NCBI GenBank assembly: GCA_902772585.1
Contig: CACYBB010000010.1
Span: forward strand, 1-56,762
Length of the DNA: 56,762 nt
Reading direction: 5' to 3'
Source: an uncultured Bacteroidales bacterium
GTDB lineage: Bacteria > Bacteroidota > Bacteroidia > Bacteroidales > Bacteroidaceae
Each line of letters starts with the position of its first letter. Positions within the stretch are counted from its first letter, which is position 1. Made by a program: the position numbers and the translations under genes. The notes beneath the pieces were generated by a model, which was given only the letters and a program-made list of their open reading frames with translations, was not told the origin of the DNA and did no database searches. This document shows, one piece after another, positions 7,382-16,278 of this stretch.

Positions 7382-8764
7382 TTATTTCAAATCTTCAATA
7401 AACCTGTCAAAGTCAGAGAGAATTGTCTTATCCTGTATCCTCCAAAACTTTTCGTATTCTCCCAACGCTTTGGCTTCGGCTTCTTCGTGGCTAATAGATC
7501 CAGCATCTGGCAGAATGTCTCGATCGGATATCTCTAAATATCGCTCCAGCAGATTTCTCCAATCTGTCATTTTCATAATAATATGACGTCGCGCTCTGTC
7601 CTCTGCCATATCCAGGAAAGCTGTCGTCAGCAGATTCAGGCTTTCTATTTCCTTTTCCGACAGATAGTTCTTGGCAATGATCACATCGCTCTTCACCACC
7701 CGTCCGTCAGGGGCATTCTTCCATGTAGTAAGTCCCATGTGAGGTTTCTCGGCATTAGCGCGATTGTAAACAATCTCTGCTGCCGTCTGATGACTTACTG
7801 CATAGTGCATCATGTTTTGAACCGTCTTGTAGAATGTCTTCGTCACCTCGCTCTTGGGGTCGTAATCGCTGCTACACTCGGCATAGATATCTGTTATCTT
7901 CTGATAGTAGCGACGCTCAGAGGTGCGTATTTCACGGATGCGGTCCAGCAAGTCCTCAAAGTAGTCTGCACCAAACGGATTCTTGCCCTTCAGTCGTTCA
8001 TCGTCCAGCACAAAGCCTTTTTGGATGTATTCCTTCAATACCTCGCGAGCCCAGATGCGGAACTGCGTAGCCTCATAGCTGTTCACTCTATAGCCAACGG
8101 CTATAATAGCATCCAGATTATACAGCAGAACGCCCTGTTCATCCCATTTGTCCGAGAGAATTGGAATTTTTCGAATAGCGTCGGACAAATGGACCTCACC
8201 AGTCTCATCCAGTTGCTTCAGGTGGTAGTTTATAGTAGAAATATCAACGGCGAACAATTCCGACATTCGTCGTTGTGACAGCCAGAGTGTACCATTGTTG
8301 AACAGCACACTTACATTTACCTTACCCGTACTCGTGCGATAGATCAGAACATTGCCCTCGAAGCTTGTGGCCAATTCCTTCGAGTCCATCTTCTGCATAA
8401 AATAACCCTGAGCAACCTTGGTGATGGGCTTCTTCTTGTCGGCATTCATGGCAATAGCGACACATGCAGTACGTGAGAGGAGAAAAGAAATCACCTGACG
8501 TGATGTTCCAGAGCCAAGTTTTGCCATCTCTTCTATCTCCACCATGTGCTCTTTCAAGTCCACTCCCTTCTCCTGTTGCAAGAACACAGCCACCTTATCC
8601 ATCAGTCGCTCGAAGTTCCAGTACTTCATGTAGCCCATCAGTCGCGCCAACTTACGAGAGTTCCACCACTCATGTCCCTCAGCATCCACCTCCCTGATAC
8701 TATCAAAAGGCGACTGCATCTCCTCTGGATTAAACAGCTCGTTGTCTTTATTATTTTCTTCCAT
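7382..8764 (-). CDS. DinD-like N-terminus fused to RhuM family protein
   Basis: A 460-residue protein of two parts. Residues about 17-130 resemble the N-terminal BRO/DinD-like region of DNA-damage-inducible protein D (SIREVDAEGHEWWNSRKLARLMGY). From about 138 the protein matches the RhuM family: IYRTSTGKVNVSVLFNNGTLWLSQ, a helix-turn-helix-like stretch at 158-185, the RVNSYEATQFRIWA block, and the long C-terminal Fic-like helices. RhuM proteins are frequent passengers of restriction islands and their biochemical role is unknown. The gene follows the Vsr gene on the same strand with a 70-bp gap and may share its transcript. Confidence 0.8.
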   Translation of the reverse strand: MEENNKDNELFNPEEMQSPFDSIREVDAEGHEWWNSRKLARLMGYMKYWNFERLMDKVAVFLQQEKGVDLKEHMVEIEEMAKLGSGTSRQVISFLLSRTACVAIAMNADKKKPITKVAQGYFMQKMDSKELATSFEGNVLIYRTSTGKVNVSVLFNNGTLWLSQRRMSELFAVDISTINYHLKQLDETGEVHLSDAIRKIPILSDKWDEQGVLLYNLDAIIAVGYRVNSYEATQFRIWAREVLKEYIQKGFVLDDERLKGKNPFGADYFEDLLDRIREIRTSERRYYQKITDIYAECSSDYDPKSEVTKTFYKTVQNMMHYAVSHQTAAEIVYNRANAEKPHMGLTTWKNAPDGRVVKSDVIIAKNYLSEKEIESLNLLTTAFLDMAEDRARRHIIMKMTDWRNLLERYLEISDRDILPDAGSISHEEAEAKALGEYEKFWRIQDKTILSDFDRFIEDLK

Positions 8765-8834
8765 ATTCTTATAATGTTTTCGATTTCCGTACTATTGTAT
8801 GCGTTCGGCTCTGCCGCATGACTTGTCCCACAAC

Positions 8835-9197
8835 CTAATTCGGTACAGGAACCTGTCCCAGCGTCCTGCTGCGAATCTTCGCTATCCAGAAATCACGATT
8901 GGTTGTTGGAATCTTACAGCACGCTGAATTCTCAATCACATCCTCCATCTGCCCTCTGCCATCAGACATCTGTGGCAAAGCCACGTTGTGTCCATGCCAG
9001 AAGCATCCATTGATGAAAATACAAGTTCTGTATTTTCTCAGCACCAAATCAGGATGCCCTGGCAGGCGTTTATGGTTCAGTCTGTATCTGAATCCTCTAC
9101 TCCACAACCCACGACGCACAATCAGCTCTGGCTTTGTGTTTTTGCCACGAATAGCCGACATTGTTTTATGACGTTGCTGTGGAGTGAGCTTATCCAT
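8835..9197 (-). CDS. vsr: Very short patch repair (Vsr) endonuclease
   Basis: A 120-residue protein that nicks beside T:G mismatches made when 5-methylcytosine deaminates. It has the family landmarks: an opening RHKTMSAIRGKNTKPE, a tryptophan-rich RRGLWSRGFRYRL, the catalytic aspartate in LPGHPDLV, and CIFINGCFWHGHN with zinc-binding and active-site residues. It starts 1 bp from the methyltransferase stop, the expected partner for a cytosine-C5 enzyme. The C-terminus is slightly shorter than in E. coli Vsr (156 residues). Confidence 0.92.
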   Translation of the reverse strand: MDKLTPQQRHKTMSAIRGKNTKPELIVRRGLWSRGFRYRLNHKRLPGHPDLVLRKYRTCIFINGCFWHGHNVALPQMSDGRGQMEDVIENSACCKIPTTNRDFWIAKIRSRTLGQVPVPN

Positions 9198-9198
9198 A

Positions 9199-10935
9199 TC
9201 AGTCCTTAAAGATTCTTCCTAGCAACGTGTCCTTGAATGCAAAGCTCGTATCTTTGTCTAACCTTACCCATTGGTTATTGGGTAGCGATTCCAGATACTC
9301 CAGCTCAAAAACTAGCCTTGGTCTTTCATCGTTAGTTTCAGGATGAACCTCTGCCTTGGTTCCTACGCGAGCTACACGAATCAGATAGAGGTCACTCACA
9401 CCCTTGCCCTTGATATACGGCATGAAGTAGTAGAGCTTGTTGAGAGCAATCGTAGAAGGGAATGTTCCTGAAGGGCCTGTATAGTAAATCTTTGTAGGCT
9501 CTTCCTTCAAGAAGTATTCCTCGTTGTCTTTCTTGACCAAGCCAATCAGCAAGTGCTTGGCTTTATCCAAGGTATATTGCTTCTTGGGACGATTCACGAC
9601 AAGAACTTTCTTTTCGTCAGCAAAGAGTCCAAGGTCAAGCATTGGCCTTTCATCACGAGCCGTAAAGATGGGCTTTGATGAAACTGGTGCCTCGTCATAT
9701 ATGAACTGATAAAGGCTTCTGCCAATCTGCTCCACGATACCACACACCAACGCATTACCCATCAGGAAAGCACGTCTTCCGTCAGATACTTCTGGATGAA
9801 GCGTGTGGTTGTCTGGGAACATGTTCATGCGCTCCAACTCAATAGGCAAAAGACGACGAAAACGACCTGATTTTGTTCTTACCACATGTTTGAAACGTGA
9901 TGGCGAAGAGCCACCTTCTCCTGTTATAATAGTACGTGATGGCTGGTCGGGAGAGTCTGGGAAAGCCATTCCTCCCTCAGAGAACATATACTTGTAGCCC
10001 TCCTTGGAAACTCGCTCAATCTTTTTGGCACCTTTCTCATATTCCCATTTAGGCAGTTCCTCTTCAGAGATAAAGAAATCCTCTGGAACCAGTTTCTCGT
10101 CAATCAGATTGCCACCAAGCGTCTGACGAGGCCCGTCATAAACAGGGTCAGCATCAACGGAATAAACATGGCGGTCCATCATCATTCCGGCATTTCCAAA
10201 TGGGCTATCTTTCTTGCCCTTGTTAAAGCCGTCAGAAACTTCCTTGATAGTTCCTTCGATATCAAACTCAGAAACCGTTTTATCTTTTGGTCTGAACTCG
10301 AAAGCCTTTGCCATAACGCCATCGAATTCTACCCAGTCTTCCAACTTCTCAATTTTCTTGGCCACAACGGAATCCTTTTGATAGCCAACGATGTAAGTTC
10401 TGCGTCTACGCTGTGGCATACCGTAATCTGCGGCGTTGACAATACGCCATTCTACGACGTAACCTAAATCTGCCAACGATGCAAGAATGATAGCAAAGTC
10501 GCGTCCACGCTGAGTAGCTGGCGAGTTCAGCAAACGGTCAACATTCTCAAAGAAAATATACTGAGGGCGTTTGTCTCCTTTCTCCTGAAGAATGCGATAG
10601 ATCTGCCACCACAGCACACCTTTCTTACCTTCAATGCCCCCTGAACGGCTCAACGTTGCAGCTACAGAATAGTCCTGGCAAGGGAAGCCTCCAACCAACA
10701 AATCATGATCAGGAATGTCTGTTGTCAGTACAGTATTGATGTCCTTATTGCAATGCCCTTTGGAACCAAATCTTGCTTTGTATACAAGCGATGCGTCCTG
10801 ATGCTGAGTCGAGGGTTCCCATTGGTTATTCCATATGGTCTCGTAAGCATCCGACGCACCTTCAAGGCCGATGCGAAAACCACCCACACCGGCAAATAAT
10901 TCAACTACACGTATTGTATGTTTATTTTGATACAT
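9199..10935 (-). CDS. DNA (cytosine-5) methyltransferase with C-terminal extension
   Basis: A 578-residue type II methyltransferase. Motif I is VELFAGVGGF (11-20), the catalytic Cys86 lies in GGFPCQDYS, motif VI is ENV at 130-132, and motif VIII is QRRRR (175-179). The target-recognition region spans about 190-350 and motif X is MGNALV (392-397). After motif X come about 160 more residues (415-578) that the usual 330-430 residue enzymes lack and that I do not recognise. It is packed 2 bp from the endonuclease gene. It probably protects the same site from the Sau3AI/MutH-like nuclease, which would make that site GATC with C methylated, by family analogy only. Confidence 0.92.
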   Translation of the reverse strand: MYQNKHTIRVVELFAGVGGFRIGLEGASDAYETIWNNQWEPSTQHQDASLVYKARFGSKGHCNKDINTVLTTDIPDHDLLVGGFPCQDYSVAATLSRSGGIEGKKGVLWWQIYRILQEKGDKRPQYIFFENVDRLLNSPATQRGRDFAIILASLADLGYVVEWRIVNAADYGMPQRRRRTYIVGYQKDSVVAKKIEKLEDWVEFDGVMAKAFEFRPKDKTVSEFDIEGTIKEVSDGFNKGKKDSPFGNAGMMMDRHVYSVDADPVYDGPRQTLGGNLIDEKLVPEDFFISEEELPKWEYEKGAKKIERVSKEGYKYMFSEGGMAFPDSPDQPSRTIITGEGGSSPSRFKHVVRTKSGRFRRLLPIELERMNMFPDNHTLHPEVSDGRRAFLMGNALVCGIVEQIGRSLYQFIYDEAPVSSKPIFTARDERPMLDLGLFADEKKVLVVNRPKKQYTLDKAKHLLIGLVKKDNEEYFLKEEPTKIYYTGPSGTFPSTIALNKLYYFMPYIKGKGVSDLYLIRVARVGTKAEVHPETNDERPRLVFELEYLESLPNNQWVRLDKDTSFAFKDTLLGRIFKD

Positions 10936-10937
10936 AA

Positions 10938-12455
10938 TTAATATTTACTATTTTGATATAGTGATAAAGTTGCTCTTTTTGAAAGCCAAATTTCCTGTGG
11001 AATCATCTTCAAGCCATTCAGTTCTAAAGTCTTTCGTTGCTCAATAGATTCACTCGTACTTCCTCGCATAAAGACATTGTAGTTTTTTTCTTTAGGAAAA
11101 TTGGGGGCTTCGCTTTGTTCGCCACTCTTATTCATAATTGGCATTCCATCTTTTCTAAAACGCTTTTCAACACAAAGTCTTTTTTCTTTTATAAGAGAAC
11201 GTACATCCGTCCAGAGCTTTTTGACATCATCATAAATGAACTCATCAGGTATCACTACTCGTTTAAAGCCTTCAAATCGAATGCCATCTGAATCGTATTG
11301 ATATACAATGAATAAGAATTGATGCTCCATGAAATAATCATGTAAGAAAGAATCCTCAAAAGAAGTTTCTTCCATCCATTCCTTAAAGTTCGGAGTGAAC
11401 AATTTCATCGACTCTTTTGGTTTCCCATTATGGTCCAAAGGCAGACTCTTTGCAATTATACCAATTTTCACGAAGTCCTCAATATCATTTAGGCGTTTTG
11501 CACTACTTTCAAACATCCTAAGAACGACTAGTTCAGCGAAATTCTTAACAGGGACTTCATTTTCTTGTGATTCATCATCCCTACTAGTTGCCTGAGATTG
11601 AGGTTTGCTAATAGACGCTCCTATTTTCTCAGCAATCTCAGCAAAGGTTTTTCCTGAATAGAGTCGGTTTAACTCTTTGCATTTACTATCAATATCGCTA
11701 TAATCCATGATTGGCTTTGCCAATTTTACTAAAGGTTCTTTCCTTTCTTTAGAAAAAAGAACTCCAGCAATCTCTGTGGCAAAATCGCGTTTAAGCCTAA
11801 AGCGCGGTGGATTTGGATATTTGGGAGCTGTGTCAATAACTAACAAAACACCTCGTAATTCGCTTGAAAGACGAGGATATTGATTCTTTCTCTCTTCATT
11901 CGTAGTATAGTCCCGATGGATGGAAATAAGAAAGTTGCGAACTAATAACCAATCATGCTTCAAACGCAGACGGTCTGTTTCATCAAACTCAAACAATTGA
12001 AATTTCAAAAGAGGAAAGAGTTTGTAACCATCTAGTTTTACTGTTACGTCAGACTTGTACCAATAATAGACCCAAAGGAGGTGCTCTAGTTTGTGCCAGA
12101 AATTGGAGGATTCAAATTCTTCTTCTACAATCTTCTGTATTGATACTGCTGTAACAGAAACAGGCTCTTTGCATTCATAATAATAAGGCGAAGTTGTGTT
12201 TTTAGGAACAACCATTCCTGTTGTCTTAACCTCATAACCAACATTGTCAATATAGATATCAACATCCTGCCGGTTATCTTGTTTACAACCGAGTATTGAT
12301 TGCTCAACTATATTTCCAGCGATACCAGTTACTTTATTCTCTTTTTCATATTGAATAAACAGGTGACGTGAGTCAACTTCGAGCAAAGTCTTACCCATTG
12401 CCGCATTAAGCAAAGAAATCACTTGCTCTCGCGTAAAAATTCTGCTTGAATCCAT
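10938..12455 (-). CDS. Type II restriction endonuclease, Sau3AI/MutH-like
   Basis: A 505-residue protein, close to Sau3AI in length (about 490). The N-terminal half carries a MutH-type active site: E51 in GNIVEQ, D64 in the QDVD stretch, and E75-V-K77 in GYEVKTTG. The C-terminal half (about 310-505) contains a second region with FKRVVIPDEF but no matching catalytic triad, as in the allosteric half of Sau3AI. Sau3AI cuts GATC and its cognate methylase is a cytosine-C5 enzyme, matching the adjacent gene. The coding sequence looks richer in A+T than the housekeeping genes, suggesting transfer. The specificity is inferred, not seen. Confidence 0.82.
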   Translation of the reverse strand: MDSSRIFTREQVISLLNAAMGKTLLEVDSRHLFIQYEKENKVTGIAGNIVEQSILGCKQDNRQDVDIYIDNVGYEVKTTGMVVPKNTTSPYYYECKEPVSVTAVSIQKIVEEEFESSNFWHKLEHLLWVYYWYKSDVTVKLDGYKLFPLLKFQLFEFDETDRLRLKHDWLLVRNFLISIHRDYTTNEERKNQYPRLSSELRGVLLVIDTAPKYPNPPRFRLKRDFATEIAGVLFSKERKEPLVKLAKPIMDYSDIDSKCKELNRLYSGKTFAEIAEKIGASISKPQSQATSRDDESQENEVPVKNFAELVVLRMFESSAKRLNDIEDFVKIGIIAKSLPLDHNGKPKESMKLFTPNFKEWMEETSFEDSFLHDYFMEHQFLFIVYQYDSDGIRFEGFKRVVIPDEFIYDDVKKLWTDVRSLIKEKRLCVEKRFRKDGMPIMNKSGEQSEAPNFPKEKNYNVFMRGSTSESIEQRKTLELNGLKMIPQEIWLSKRATLSLYQNSKY

Positions 12456-12460
12456 ATCGT

Positions 12461-13402
12461 TTATTTTACGATTTCATAACTCCACCCTTGTTCTTTCGCA
12501 ATCCTCAACAGATTCAGAACATTAACCTTATCCCATTGGTTGCAAACCACAAATTTGACATTATCACCACTTGTCAGGACAAACTGCTCTTTGATTAGAT
12601 GGCGATATTTGTTGTCAACATCTTTTTGCGAATTGGCTGCTTCAAGATTATCCTCAATAAGATTCCAACGTCCCCAAGAACCCAAAAGGCCAATATGGAA
12701 GATACCCTTCAACTCGTTGATCGAAGTCTTGGGGCATTTCTTCAGATACTCTTTTATCACAGCATATCCCATTTGAGACTTGGGGTAGATTACGCCGTTC
12801 AATTTGATGGTGACATCTCTTCCTGCCAAGTCCTCAGGTTTAACGCCTAAATCAGCAGGTATCTTTGGAATAGAAGGCACAGAGACTTGAACATTGGGGT
12901 GTTGACGAGCAGATTTCTCAAACAAGTCACATCCTACGAACTTGGTCAGCAAGGTCACATATTTAAAGAACTCTTTGATTTTTATCTCCTGAGACTTGGT
13001 GGCATGTGGACGAGTCGGTGCCTGTGAGTTCTCCGACAAGTCATACGATTGTGCTTGTTTGGCCGTTTCATACGAAAGTGACTCCAAATATTTCACCTCA
13101 GTCGTTGTGAGTGAATTGTCGTTAGCCGTAAACGCTAATGCTTCATCCCAGAATTCCTTGTTTGCAGTATGGTTGGCGATTCTTTTGAAGAACACGTCCG
13201 TTTCGCCAACATACGCCTTTCTGTTCTCGCGGTTAAGAAGAATGTATAGTGCAGGCTTAGAGAGCTCTTCCTTCATCTCCTTAATGAACTCAGTATAACC
13301 ACGCCTGATGACACTCAGCTGGCACACGCAATTATCCATTTCGATAATTTTGGAGCCATCGAGCACGTCATCATATAGTATTGTATGTATCGTCTTAGCC
13401 AT
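12461..13402 (-). CDS. GIY-YIG nuclease-domain protein in the restriction operon
   Basis: A 313-residue protein. Residues about 48-110 form a GIY-YIG domain with ALYILL (51-56) in place of the first motif, YVG (64-66) for the second, then R74, H78 and an acidic residue near 102 or 107. The rest (about 130-313) is not recognised, apart from a segment NGVIYPKSQMGYAVIKEYL that resembles small DUF4357-like specificity or binding modules. It sits 5 bp upstream of the endonuclease gene and 40 bp after the regulator, so it belongs to the operon. It might be a second nuclease that acts on modified or nicked DNA, or a helper of the restriction enzyme. Both are guesses. Confidence 0.78.
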   Translation of the reverse strand: MAKTIHTILYDDVLDGSKIIEMDNCVCQLSVIRRGYTEFIKEMKEELSKPALYILLNRENRKAYVGETDVFFKRIANHTANKEFWDEALAFTANDNSLTTTEVKYLESLSYETAKQAQSYDLSENSQAPTRPHATKSQEIKIKEFFKYVTLLTKFVGCDLFEKSARQHPNVQVSVPSIPKIPADLGVKPEDLAGRDVTIKLNGVIYPKSQMGYAVIKEYLKKCPKTSINELKGIFHIGLLGSWGRWNLIEDNLEAANSQKDVDNKYRHLIKEQFVLTSGDNVKFVVCNQWDKVNVLNLLRIAKEQGWSYEIVK

Positions 13403-13442
13403 AGTCCATTCAAAAACTATTTGTTTATCATACTCTTTGAGC

Positions 13443-13679
13443 TTAATTCTGCTCTCTTACTTCTGCTATCTCTGGCAGCTCTTCGAACCTCAGCAGGTCA
13501 TCTACCTGAACTTCGAGGAGTTTGGCAATCTGCATGAGGGTTTCGAGGGGCGGCTGAGCCGCGTTTGTACACCATTTGCTGACGGTAGTCGGAGCTACAT
13601 TCAATTGTTCGGCAAGCCACTTGTTGGTCTTGCGTTTATCAACCAATACTACTTTAATGCGGTTAATGTTACGTTCCAT
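13443..13679 (-). CDS. XRE-family HTH regulator of the restriction operon
   Basis: A 78-residue helix-turn-helix protein: INRIKVVLVDKRKTNKWLAEQL, then NVAPTTVSKWCTN with the recognition helix, and an acidic tail. It is the first gene of the restriction operon and likely acts as its control (C) protein. It is a clear paralogue of the HTH protein at 16958-17188, sharing most of the residues from INRIK to LLEV. Its ATG start is supported by alignment with that paralogue. Confidence 0.9.
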   Translation of the reverse strand: MERNINRIKVVLVDKRKTNKWLAEQLNVAPTTVSKWCTNAAQPPLETLMQIAKLLEVQVDDLLRFEELPEIAEVREQN

Positions 13680-13734
13680 ATTGAACTATATTAAATGATT
13701 ATTGAGTGCAATGCTACGATTAAGCGAGAGCAAA

Positions 13735-13783
13735 GAAACTTGTTTCATTTGCCGAGCGTGAGTAGTTTCGCTCTGCAAATATA
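13735..13783 (-). promoter_or_regulatory. Promoter and candidate operator of the restriction operon
   Basis: TATATTTG (13776-13783, minus strand) fits the -7 box. About 30 bp downstream lies a 12-bp palindrome, GAAAC-TT-GTTTC (13735-13746), a plausible site for the HTH regulator in the 90-nt leader. Autoregulation is inferred. Confidence 0.45.
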
Positions 13784-13867
13784 GACATTTTCTAGAAGAA
13801 AACATAAAAATCAGCAAACAATTTGCATTTTATTAGCGTTTTGTTCACTTTTATGCCGAATATTAGT

Positions 13868-13875
13868 TATATTTG
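13868..13875 (+). promoter_or_regulatory. Bacteroidetes-type -7 box for the DUF4238 gene
   Basis: TATATTTG on the plus strand lies 30 bp before the ATG at 13906, divergent from the restriction operon promoter. Confidence 0.55.
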
Positions 13876-13905
13876 CACTCAAATTCGATATAATCAACAG
13901 CAATA

Positions 13906-14973
13906 ATGGCTGAGAAGAAGAACCATCACATTATTCCTCAATCTTATCAACGTTTGTTTTCGAACGATGGTAAGAACATAGGCATATATGTCATTAAGAA
14001 AAAACTCATAATCAATCAATCTCCCATCAAAAGCACGATGAGCAAAGACTACTTTTATTCAAAAGACCCTAAAATAGAGGATGGTCTTTCTGAGATAGAA
14101 GGATTATTTATGTTGGCGTTCCATAAGTTAGAAAATAATCATGATTATAGATTACATGAAGTTGAACGATTGAATATCTTAGCCTATGTAATGATACAAC
14201 TTGGTCGTACAACTTATATGTCAAAAAAGTTGAGTGATGATGTTAACGAAATGTCATTAGAAATTTTCAAGAGATGTACTGGTGCAGAACAAATCGATCC
14301 TCATCTAGAATTTCGATTTGATGAACCTCCATTGTTTTCGTTGAGTGTTTATGCAGACATGATAACAGACATGGCTGACTTATCTTTCAAATTGGTTTGC
14401 ATAGATTCAACCATCGATTCATATTTTATTACGTCAGATTGCCCTGCTTTTACAATTAATCCATATTTTGATTATTTAGGATATGCTGGAGTAAAAATTC
14501 TTGGCTACAAAGGTGTTTGTTTATTGATGCCTCTTACCCCCAAGTTAATGATATTGTTTTATGATTCTAACATATATAAAGTCGGAAATAGAAAAGGAAA
14601 AGTCGTAATAAGCGAAGCAAAAGATATTGAAACAATAAATATGCTTATAGCAAATGAGGCTAATGAAATATTGGCATATAATCCTTCGTATGAAATCAGC
14701 ACCCATTTAAGAGAATATGCTCAAAGGACGAGATTAAATGCACGGCCGTTCAAACTATTTAAAAATGGACAATGCAAAATTTCGTTTTTCCGTATTCTTG
14801 ACAAAGCAAAATATCTTAATCTAAACTCTTGCTATCAAGAAGATTTGTATAGGGAGTATACAAATTTCTTGTCTAAGAATCCCGAACTAAAACAACATCT
14901 CAAAAGTTTAGGAGGTTCGGCTTCTGCTGAAGATCGACGTAGGTTTTATGAGGAATTGAAAAATAGAAAGTAA
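13906..14973 (+). CDS. DUF4238 domain-containing protein
   Basis: A 355-residue protein opening KKNHHIIPQSYQRLF, the HH-P-YL/Q-F signature of DUF4238. A conserved middle block contains ITSDCPAF (about 181-188), followed by LLMPLTPKLMILFYD. The function of the family is unknown, though members are often found among restriction and other defence genes. No signal peptide or membrane segment is seen. The gene is transcribed alone, divergent from the restriction operon and convergent with a DUF1016 gene. It is visibly A+T-rich compared with the core genes, which suggests recent acquisition. Confidence 0.8.
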   Translation: MAEKKNHHIIPQSYQRLFSNDGKNIGIYVIKKKLIINQSPIKSTMSKDYFYSKDPKIEDGLSEIEGLFMLAFHKLENNHDYRLHEVERLNILAYVMIQLGRTTYMSKKLSDDVNEMSLEIFKRCTGAEQIDPHLEFRFDEPPLFSLSVYADMITDMADLSFKLVCIDSTIDSYFITSDCPAFTINPYFDYLGYAGVKILGYKGVCLLMPLTPKLMILFYDSNIYKVGNRKGKVVISEAKDIETINMLIANEANEILAYNPSYEISTHLREYAQRTRLNARPFKLFKNGQCKISFFRILDKAKYLNLNSCYQEDLYREYTNFLSKNPELKQHLKSLGGSASAEDRRRFYEELKNRK

Positions 14974-15010
14974 AATCGGAAATTATCATCCAATCATTGC
15001 TCGGTCTACG

Positions 15011-15060
15011 CTACGCCCTTGCTACGATATACCAACGACGGCGGAACGACCTTGCTACGA
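15011..15060 (-). repeat. 11-bp-unit array, copy A, at the end of the DUF1016 gene
   Basis: Read on the minus strand this is TCGTAGCAAGG, TCGTTCCGCCG, TCGTTGGTATA, TCGTAGCAAGG, then GCGTAG: successive 11-bp units. It matches 16279-16328 at 48 of 50 bases. The first bases, TCGTAG, are the last sense codon and stop codon of the DUF1016 gene. Degenerate units may continue to about 14990. Confidence 0.9.
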
Positions 15061-16107
15061 CTCATCTGTTTTGTCCTCTGCATGTTCGTCCTCAAATGAC
15101 TGGATTTCTGCTGCAATGGTCTTCTGCAGTTCTTCCTTGGGGATGATGAGTTTGTAGTCGGCTACACCGATGGGCTTGGTTATGCCTTCAAGTGCCAGTT
15201 CCACATCCAGACGGTCTTTCTCAGCACAGAGGATGATGCCGATGGATGGGTTTTCGCCCTCCTGACGCTCGGTGCGGTCGAGAAGGGAGAGGTAGTAGTT
15301 CATCTTTCCTGCATATTCAGGAATGAACTTGCCTATCTTCAGGTCAATGGCTACAAGGCTACGCAGGCCCCTGTGGAAGAAGAGCATATCGACGCGACTC
15401 TCCTTGCCGTTGTATTCTATGGTGTGCTGGTTGCCGATGAATGTGAAGCCCTTGCCCAACTCCAGCAGGAACAATTTAATCTTCTCAACGAGCCTGTTCT
15501 CCAGCTCGAGTTCCAGAATGGGTTTGGTAACACCAAGGAATCCGAGGTTATAGGTGCTGTGGAACACCTCGTTGGCATACTGCGACTGCACGGCTGGCAG
15601 AGTGGACTCGAAGTTGTTGTCAGCAGCAGGAACAGAATGCGTCTCGTGCATCCCCAACTTGATGGCGTTCAGGAGCAGGTCGCGATTCCATCCTTTAGCG
15701 ACTGTCTCTTGCGAATAGTAATAGATTGCGGCATCATCATCCTTCAGTTCACGCATCAGCAGCAGATTGTGAGACCAAGGCAAAAGTGCGACGCTCTGTC
15801 GCAGTTTTGCATCACTATTGCAAAAACGCAGGTAGAACTTCTTCATATCCCATAAGTTACGAGGAGAAAGGCCCATGTCGGGATAGCGTTCTTTCAAATC
15901 TACGGAAAGCCGTTTGACGACACCGCTTCCGTGCTTGCTCTCCAGTTTTTTCTCATGGAGCAGCCTGCCTATCTCCCAGTGTGTGTTGCTAGCAGTAGCA
16001 GCCAAATGAAATGCAACACTGGCACGTGCGTTCTCTATTACTGCGACAGCCTGTCGCAGTAATTCCTTATAGTCGTTTTCCTGAATTGGAACCAATTCTT
16101 CTGCCAT
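15055..16107 (-). CDS. DUF1016 (YhcG-like) PD-(D/E)XK nuclease-domain protein
   Basis: A 350-residue, full-length YhcG-type protein. The N-terminal DUF1016_N region (15-130) includes THWEIGRLLHEKK and SPRNLWDMKKFY. The C-terminal nuclease domain (about 180-340) has D240 in SRVDMLFFH, then IDLKIGKF with D255 and K257, and EYAGKMNYYLS. The usual glutamate of the E-x-K motif is aspartate here, a conservative change. Family members occur in restriction and toxin-like islands and their substrate is not established. Its stop codon lies inside the 11-bp-unit repeat. Confidence 0.88.
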   Translation of the reverse strand: MAEELVPIQENDYKELLRQAVAVIENARASVAFHLAATASNTHWEIGRLLHEKKLESKHGSGVVKRLSVDLKERYPDMGLSPRNLWDMKKFYLRFCNSDAKLRQSVALLPWSHNLLLMRELKDDDAAIYYYSQETVAKGWNRDLLLNAIKLGMHETHSVPAADNNFESTLPAVQSQYANEVFHSTYNLGFLGVTKPILELELENRLVEKIKLFLLELGKGFTFIGNQHTIEYNGKESRVDMLFFHRGLRSLVAIDLKIGKFIPEYAGKMNYYLSLLDRTERQEGENPSIGIILCAEKDRLDVELALEGITKPIGVADYKLIIPKEELQKTIAAEIQSFEDEHAEDKTDES

Positions 16108-16278
16108 ATTCTTCTTTGTTTTTTTCGTTTCTTAGGACATAAATTCTTTGTTACAATTATTCACCCCAGCCCACCGAACGATTGGTGCTCACCATCGTTT
16201 TCTGCAATATGAATCCATTGTTGTAAACCATCAGAATTATATTTCGTTTTTATACACTCGGTTTGCAATACGCCTATC

